Source: Rudaeicoccus suwonensis (GTDB taxonomy: Bacteria; Actinomycetota; Actinomycetes; Actinomycetales; Dermatophilaceae). Taken from it: 64,000 nt of DNA. The position numbers were made by a program, and so were the translations under genes. The notes beneath the pieces are model-generated. The model saw only the letters and a list, made by a program, of their open reading frames with translations, was not told the DNA's origin and made no database searches. Below, piece after piece: positions 59,343 through 64,000 of this stretch; within the stretch, counting starts at the first letter, position 1; every line of letters begins with the position of its first letter. The stretch covers positions 310,001-374,000 of the forward strand of contig NZ_VIVQ01000002.1 of the NCBI RefSeq assembly GCF_007829035.1. The letters are read 5' to 3'.

Positions 59343-59927
59343 ATGCCGTTCCCCGACGAGACCGCGCTGACAAACGTGACGATCGCTCTCTACCAGAGCA
59401 ACTGGGCCGTCGAGGGCCGTGACTTTGCACACCAATTGCGCCGACTGGTGCCCGATGCTGCAGCCATTGAGCACATCGGTTCGACTTCGATTCCGGGAAT
59501 GCGCGCGAAGGACTGTCTCGACATGATGGTCGTTGTCGACGACATATCGAGCACGTCGGCAGGTTCGGCACTTGAAGCAGCTGGCTTTCGCCGTCGCCCG
59601 GAGCCGTGGAACGTCGAAGAGCCTGCCGAGGGCCGGTTGTGGCCAAAGATGGTGTTCGCTCCGCGGGTAGGTGCTCGTGCTGTCAACATTCATGTTCGGC
59701 CGGTCGATGCGCCGACGACTCGCCGCGCCCTGCTCTTCCGCGACTTCCTCAGCGCTGACACATTCCATCGCGACACGTGGGCGCGGTTCAAAACCGCTGC
59801 CGCGGCAGTGACGACCGAACTCTCCTCATACGGTGCGATCAAAGATCCCGCATGGCTTCTGCTGATGGAGGTCGCTGAGCAATGGGCCGCCACGACGAAT
59901 TGGAATCCGTCATATCTGAGCGACTGA
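59343..59927 (+). CDS. GrpB family protein (UPF0157, nucleotidyltransferase fold)
   Basis: A 194-residue protein of the GrpB/UPF0157 family, which has a minimal nucleotidyltransferase fold and unknown function. IEHIGSTSIPGMRAKDCLDM is the signature (H-x-G-S-T-S-I/V-P-G-x-x-x-K-x-x-x-D). NIHVRPVDAPTTRRALLFRD matches the conserved N-x-H-V and later R-D-x-L. It starts at ATG 59343, about 190 bp from the divergent SDR gene. It is a single gene, convergent with the CoA transferase gene. Confidence 0.87.
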   Translation: MPFPDETALTNVTIALYQSNWAVEGRDFAHQLRRLVPDAAAIEHIGSTSIPGMRAKDCLDMMVVVDDISSTSAGSALEAAGFRRRPEPWNVEEPAEGRLWPKMVFAPRVGARAVNIHVRPVDAPTTRRALLFRDFLSADTFHRDTWARFKTAAAAVTTELSSYGAIKDPAWLLLMEVAEQWAATTNWNPSYLSD

Positions 59928-59973
59928 CCTCGAGTTCTCGCTGATCACGCCCCTCGCGAGCGGTGCCAACCAG

Positions 59974-61356
59974 TCACCAGCACAGCGGCGACGAGCCGAG
60001 CGGAGCACTGGTTCCGACAGTGCTCTCCCACGGCGGATCCACTGCGACGAATGACGGAAGCGTCCGCACGTCACCAAACGGCCCCGGCCGCGAGACCAGC
60101 TCCACGTCGTTGAGTCGCTCGCGCAGATCCCCGCTACGCGTGCGTCCGGCGAGCAGCCCGAACGACTGCACCCACGTGCACACCCGCGCCAGATCGACGT
60201 GCACGCGCCAACTGCCACCCGACTGCAGCTGGCGCGCCAGCGCAGCGCTGACACCGGCCGACAGCAAGAAAGCGGCCACATAGTCGTTCAACAAGTATGT
60301 CGGTGGCAGACTCGCGTGGTCGCCACCTTCCTCGAATGCGAATCCCGTTGCCGAGCAAGCAAGTTGGTCGAATCCGCCGCGATCTCCCCATGGCCCGTCC
60401 GGCCCCCAGCCGTGCACATCGGCCACCACCAGACCCGGGTGGCGCTGCGCCAAGCTCGCGGCATCGATGCCGAAACGCTCCAGGTGGCGGTATCCGTGGA
60501 TCACCACATCCGCCTGCGCAAGAGCCCATTCGAACTCCTCGCGGTCACTCTCGACTCGCAAGTCGCAGAACGCATTCCGCTTGCCGGCACCCGTCTCGAT
60601 GATCATCGCGTTCGGGTCGGGCCGATCCGGTCGCGACAGGTGCAGCACGTCCGCACCCAGTTCCGCGACGAGCCGTGCGGCCACCGGTCCGGCGATCACG
60701 TGAGTGAGATCCAGCACCCGAATCCCGCTGAGCGGTGGTTCGACCACGCCGAGAGCGCCGCGCACCCGGCTCGGAGCCGCCCCGATCCGCTCCACGCTCA
60801 CCGCCGGGGTCTCCGCGATCGCGCGGCCGGCCTCGCTCTGCTGCCATTCCTCGCTCGAGCGCACCATGGTCGCTGTGCCGCCGACGGCGTTGATCGCCTC
60901 CTCCAGGTCAAGGGCGCGCCACCGCGCTACTGCCGCCGTGATCGCCGCCCGGTTCGGCGGACAACCGAGCACCGCCAGCGCCCTGTCTCTCAGATGCGGG
61001 AACGACAGCAGCACGAAGATCTCGCGACCGTCGGCGCAGCGGTAGAAACCGCTGTCCCCCAACAGATTCGGGTCCTCCATCGTCGTGACCATCGGCACCC
61101 GACCGATGCGTGTGCCGAAGGCCGCCATCAGTTGCAGGATCGCGTCCTCGGTGCGCACGGTCACCGAACGCGCGGGCCCGCCTCGCAGCCGCGCGAACTC
61201 AACCGACGCCACACCATGCGCGGCCATCGCTGCAGCAGCCGTCTTGCCCAACAGATGCGGCGATCCGGTCTCCGGTTCATCCCCGAGCACGTGTGCCGCG
61301 CCGGCATCCTCCAGATCGAGAATACGCAACAGGTGCGCCAGCGGTTCCTCAGTCAT
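59974..61356 (-). CDS. CaiB/BaiF family CoA transferase
   Basis: A 460-residue family III CoA transferase. GIRVLDLTHVIAGPVAARLV and LGADVLHLSRPDRPDPNAMI belong to the CoA-binding domain. KRNAFCDLRVESDREEFEWA and HGWGPDGPWGDRGGFDQLAC are the later conserved parts. The layout is unusual in that the typical CaiB N-terminal motif (VLDLT...GP) appears only near residue 210, after a long N-terminal segment that includes a partial domain repeat, as in fused or circularly arranged members. ATG 61356 follows GGAGAGGG. It is divergent from an IclR regulator gene. The acyl substrates are unknown. Confidence 0.83.
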   Translation of the reverse strand: MTEEPLAHLLRILDLEDAGAAHVLGDEPETGSPHLLGKTAAAAMAAHGVASVEFARLRGGPARSVTVRTEDAILQLMAAFGTRIGRVPMVTTMEDPNLLGDSGFYRCADGREIFVLLSFPHLRDRALAVLGCPPNRAAITAAVARWRALDLEEAINAVGGTATMVRSSEEWQQSEAGRAIAETPAVSVERIGAAPSRVRGALGVVEPPLSGIRVLDLTHVIAGPVAARLVAELGADVLHLSRPDRPDPNAMIIETGAGKRNAFCDLRVESDREEFEWALAQADVVIHGYRHLERFGIDAASLAQRHPGLVVADVHGWGPDGPWGDRGGFDQLACSATGFAFEEGGDHASLPPTYLLNDYVAAFLLSAGVSAALARQLQSGGSWRVHVDLARVCTWVQSFGLLAGRTRSGDLRERLNDVELVSRPGPFGDVRTLPSFVAVDPPWESTVGTSAPLGSSPLCW

Positions 61357-61460
61357 CGGCAGCCCTCTCCATCGGTGTGCGGCATCAAAGCTCACCTCAA
61401 CCATCCCCAACACCGCACGCGCAGCACACGACTTTCGGATATGCGGAAGACTTGGCCACT

Positions 61461-62147
61461 ATGAAGACGCATCGCACCGTCGACCGGATCACCGACATTC
61501 TCGACGCGGTCGCGCGCTCGCAGCGCGGGATGTCGGCGTCCGAGGTCGCGACGACGTTGCAGGTTCCGATGAGCTCGGCGCACGACCTGCTCACCGGGCT
61601 GGCCGCGCGAGGGTGGTTGGTCCGGGATGGGTCGAGCTACCGAATCGGTTCTGCGCCATACGTTCTGGGAGTTGTGGCTGGTGGAGGAGATCCGACATAC
61701 GGCGTCGACATCGACGAGGTGGCCCGGCGATGCGCACTGCCCGCCGCGATCGCCGTCCGCACGGGTGCGACGGTGCTCTACACCAGTCGCTCGAGTCGCG
61801 TGGTGGACGATCGACTGAGCTACATCGCGGATGCGCACCTGCCGCGACGTCTCCTGGCCACCGCCGCCGGCCGGCTGCTGGTCGCTCTCGCCCCCACCCA
61901 GAACCGCCGTGCGATCCTCGCCGACGAGCGCCGGAGCGACCGCGACGTGGTGCGCGCCTTCGAGGCAGCCCTCCCGACCATCCGGCGCGAGCGGATCGCC
62001 TGGAGCGACGGTATGGCGGATCCCGGCGTCGCGGCCGTCGCGGTCGCCATAGGCCAAGCACCGATTGCCGCAGCGATCGTCGTCTTCGGTCACCGCGACC
62101 ATGACCGCGAGACCCTCCGTGCCGCGGCTGCGATCCTCACCGAATGA
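61461..62147 (+). CDS. IclR family transcriptional regulator
   Basis: A 228-residue regulator. Winged helix: TVDRITDILDAVARSQRGMS then ASEVATTLQVPMSSAHDLLT. The effector domain is shorter than usual but has ADAHLPRRLLATAAGRLLVA (the H-x-x-A-x-G-K-like region) and the closing AAAIVVFGHRD segment. ATG 61461 has no evident Shine-Dalgarno. It is divergent from the CoA transferase gene across 104 bp and probably controls it. Confidence 0.82.
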   Translation: MKTHRTVDRITDILDAVARSQRGMSASEVATTLQVPMSSAHDLLTGLAARGWLVRDGSSYRIGSAPYVLGVVAGGGDPTYGVDIDEVARRCALPAAIAVRTGATVLYTSRSSRVVDDRLSYIADAHLPRRLLATAAGRLLVALAPTQNRRAILADERRSDRDVVRAFEAALPTIRRERIAWSDGMADPGVAAVAVAIGQAPIAAAIVVFGHRDHDRETLRAAAAILTE

Positions 62148-62167
62148 TCCTCTGCCACAACGGAATT

Positions 62168-62203
62168 GGCCCGGCATACGCCGCGTATGGCGCATGCCGG
62201 GCC
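62168..62203. terminator. Bidirectional terminator hairpin
   Basis: GGCCCGGCAT and ATGCCGGGCC are perfect 10-bp arms around a loop that can itself pair (GCC/GGC). It lies between the convergent ends of the IclR gene and the alpha-galactosidase gene and is the obvious terminator for both. Confidence 0.7.
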
Positions 62204-62253
62204 GGCCGCCGACTACTCAGACCCGATCGTCGACTCCCGACGAGGGGCGGACA

Positions 62254-64000
62254 TCAGGACTTGAAACCCACTGCGAAGACGTGGATCGCCGAATCGTTGG
62301 GCAGGGTGATCTTGGCGACGGTCTTGCCCGCCAACAACGGGATCGAGTTGTAGAAGATCCGGTAGGCGTAGGCCTGGTGGCCAGGCCGGTCGGCGTGTAG
62401 CGGCCCATGGTGCTGATCGCGACGGTGGCGCCCATGTCGGTGCCGTTCTCGAAGCTCCAGTTCGGAAAGCCGACGCTGGCCGACGACGTCGTGCCGTCGG
62501 TGTAGGTCACTGTCACCGTGCCCGGCTGGTCGATCGCCGATCCGGACCCGAGGAAGGCCAACGCGCTCCCGCTGCCGGTGAGCGTGATGGTCTGCCCGTT
62601 CGCCTGCACGTTGTCCGCCGTGCCTGCGGCGGCGCTGGGCCAGGTGAAGCTCACTCCGCCTGACGTGACCGTGGCTCCTGGCGTTGCACCCGCCGCGGCC
62701 AGCAGCTCAGCTGAGAAACTGTTGTTCGACCCGTCGAAGTTGCCGACCGCGTAGTTCGAACTGTCAGTGATACCAATGTTGTTGAACGCCGACGCCAGCG
62801 ACGGGTAGGCCCGGTTGGAGTAGATGTCGTCCTCCCCCGCGACGCTGGCTCGTGTCCCGTCGGACACGTAGCTCAGGCTTGCCGTCAGGATTGTCGTGTC
62901 CGGTCCGGGTGGCGGGGTCGTCGCACCGGAGACGAAGAAGGCGACAGTCTGCGAGGCGCCCGGCTTCAGCCGACCGACCTTGCCCACAGTCGGCGCAACG
63001 CTCCAACCGGTCGGCACCGACAGCGTCATACTTCCCGAATTCACCGCACTGGGGCCGTTGTTCGTCACCGTCACCTTGATCGGCGTCTTCTTGCCCGTGG
63101 CCAGCGCGCCGTTGGCGAACGCCATACTCACCGCCGAGGCGAGCTTGCCGGTCGTGCCGCGATGCACGCGATACATCACCGTGCCGTGCGCCGGGACGAC
63201 CGCGGAGATCTGACCGTTGGTCGCGGTCTGGTGCCCGCTGACCAGATCGGTCAGCGTGAACGGACCGGCGCCCTTGAGGCCGGCGGTCAGCGCTGTGGTG
63301 CTGATCGTCTGCGAGGTGTTGCCGGAGTTGAACAGCACGACCGACGCGTCACCGCCGGCGAGCGGCTTGGTCAGCACGTTGTAGTTCTTGCCGCGTTGCA
63401 CGATGTGACCCTGCACGCCGAGGGAGTCCTGGTCGACGGCGATGATCCGCTTGTTCCCCAGGATGGCGAGCGCTTGCGGAGTCAACTTGGTCAGGTCGGT
63501 GCTGCTGATCAGCGGCGCGGACATCTCCGCCCACAACGACATCTGCGACTGCATCTCGGTCGTGCTCAGCCCGGAGTCACCGGTCAGCAGGAAGTCGGGG
63601 TCGTTCCAGTGACCAGGCCCGGCATACTTCCCGAGGCCCACGTTGTAGCTGTAGTTGTAATCGATCGCGTCCCACTTGGCGTCGCCCGACTCTTGGCCGA
63701 GCGCGGTGTCGGCGCCTTCACGCCAGAGGTTCGCGACCTTGCTCGCGTCCGAGATCGAAGACTGCCAGTCCGAGGTGCCCTGGAAGTACGCAGGCATCGA
63801 GTCGGAGAACACGATCTTGCGGCCGGTGGCCACGAGGTCGGCGCTGAACGTCTGATACTCCTTCTGATAGACCGCGAGCGCGCTTTGACCGCTCGCGACC
63901 GGCACATTGCAGCCGTCGAGCTTGACGTAGTCGACGCCCCACGACGCGAACGTGTCGGCGTCCTGCTTCTCGTGTCCCCACACGCCCGGATAGCCGCCGC
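62254..64000 (-). CDS. Alpha-galactosidase (GH27) with C-terminal carbohydrate-binding domains; 5' end outside window, frameshift near 62385
   Basis: A glycoside hydrolase family 27 enzyme lacking its N-terminus. GVDYVKLDGCNVPVASGQSA holds the nucleophile Asp, and NDPDFLLTGDSGLSTTEMQS and APLISSTDLTKLTPQALAIL follow as in GH27. An all-beta C domain comes next, then a NEW3-like domain (PIKVTVTNNGPSAVNSGSMT) and a further beta domain ending near STMGRYTPTG. Beyond this the frame breaks. With one base added near 62385 it continues as HQAYAYRIFYNSIPLLAGKT and ends VFAVGFKS-stop at 62254; without it, it runs with unrelated residues to 62217. It is either a real mutation or a sequencing error. The enzyme is probably secreted. 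Confidence 0.8.

Noticed and set aside
1-64000. tRNA, rRNA, CRISPR array, integrase or intact insertion sequence
   Set aside because: No T-loop motifs in a cloverleaf context, no regularly spaced repeats and no transposase or recombinase motifs were found in any frame read.

Overview
The window is high-GC DNA (roughly two thirds G+C) with dense genes, many ATGA or GTGA overlaps, likely leaderless transcripts and actinobacterial protein families. These include CsbD, DUF222/HNH (the 13E12 type), a single-chain acyl-CoA carboxylase and a mycothiol-era DinB protein. The best guess is an actinomycete of the Micrococcales, perhaps near Dermacoccaceae or Intrasporangiaceae; the exact taxon is inference. 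No rRNA, tRNA, CRISPR array, integrase or intact insertion sequence was seen.

Region by region. 0-7.2 kb: the tail of a methyltransferase, TetR and LuxR regulators, CsbD, a glycosyltransferase with an SDR-like protein, a CPBP protease pair, GNAT and MFS genes. 7.5-8.9 kb: a decayed DUF222/HNH gene whose upstream region carries a near-consensus LexA (SOS) box and two perfect DnaA boxes. 9.4-16.9 kb: a large secreted protein, then a short threonyl-tRNA synthetase without TGS/editing domains. It is preceded by a leader peptide with three consecutive Thr codons and a terminator/antiterminator arrangement. A nitroreductase/HxlR pair, MgtC and a second LuxR regulator follow. 17.0-24 kb: a P450, a split transketolase, and a complete Zn-type ABC importer behind a Zur-like site. 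24.1-29.7 kb: one 1854-residue carboxylase carrying biotin carboxylase, biotin carrier and carboxyltransferase modules, ended by a very large inverted repeat. 29.8-38.4 kb: a DyP peroxidase with a translationally coupled unknown gene, a GMC oxidoreductase/subunit 3 pair, an IclR regulator and small enzymes.

38.4-42.6 kb holds a hen1-pnkp RNA-repair operon. It is bracketed by two copies of the 3' end of the neighbouring DinB gene (42 bp identical), as if the operon had been inserted at that gene end.

44.8-56.9 kb is an amine or amino-acid catabolic locus: two aldehyde dehydrogenases, a GABA-type aminotransferase, a tartrate/isopropylmalate-type dehydrogenase, two amine oxidases and a haloacid dehalogenase. 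It faces a GntR regulator and a polar amino-acid ABC importer across a perfect 18-bp palindrome. The rest holds GNAT, LysR, SDR and GrpB genes, a CoA transferase with an IclR regulator, and an alpha-galactosidase that runs off the right edge with a frameshift near its C-terminus.

The observations most worth following are the Thr-leader attenuator of the editing-free ThrRS, the repeat-flanked RNA-repair cassette, the DnaA/SOS box cluster, and a family of three palindromic intergenic repeats.
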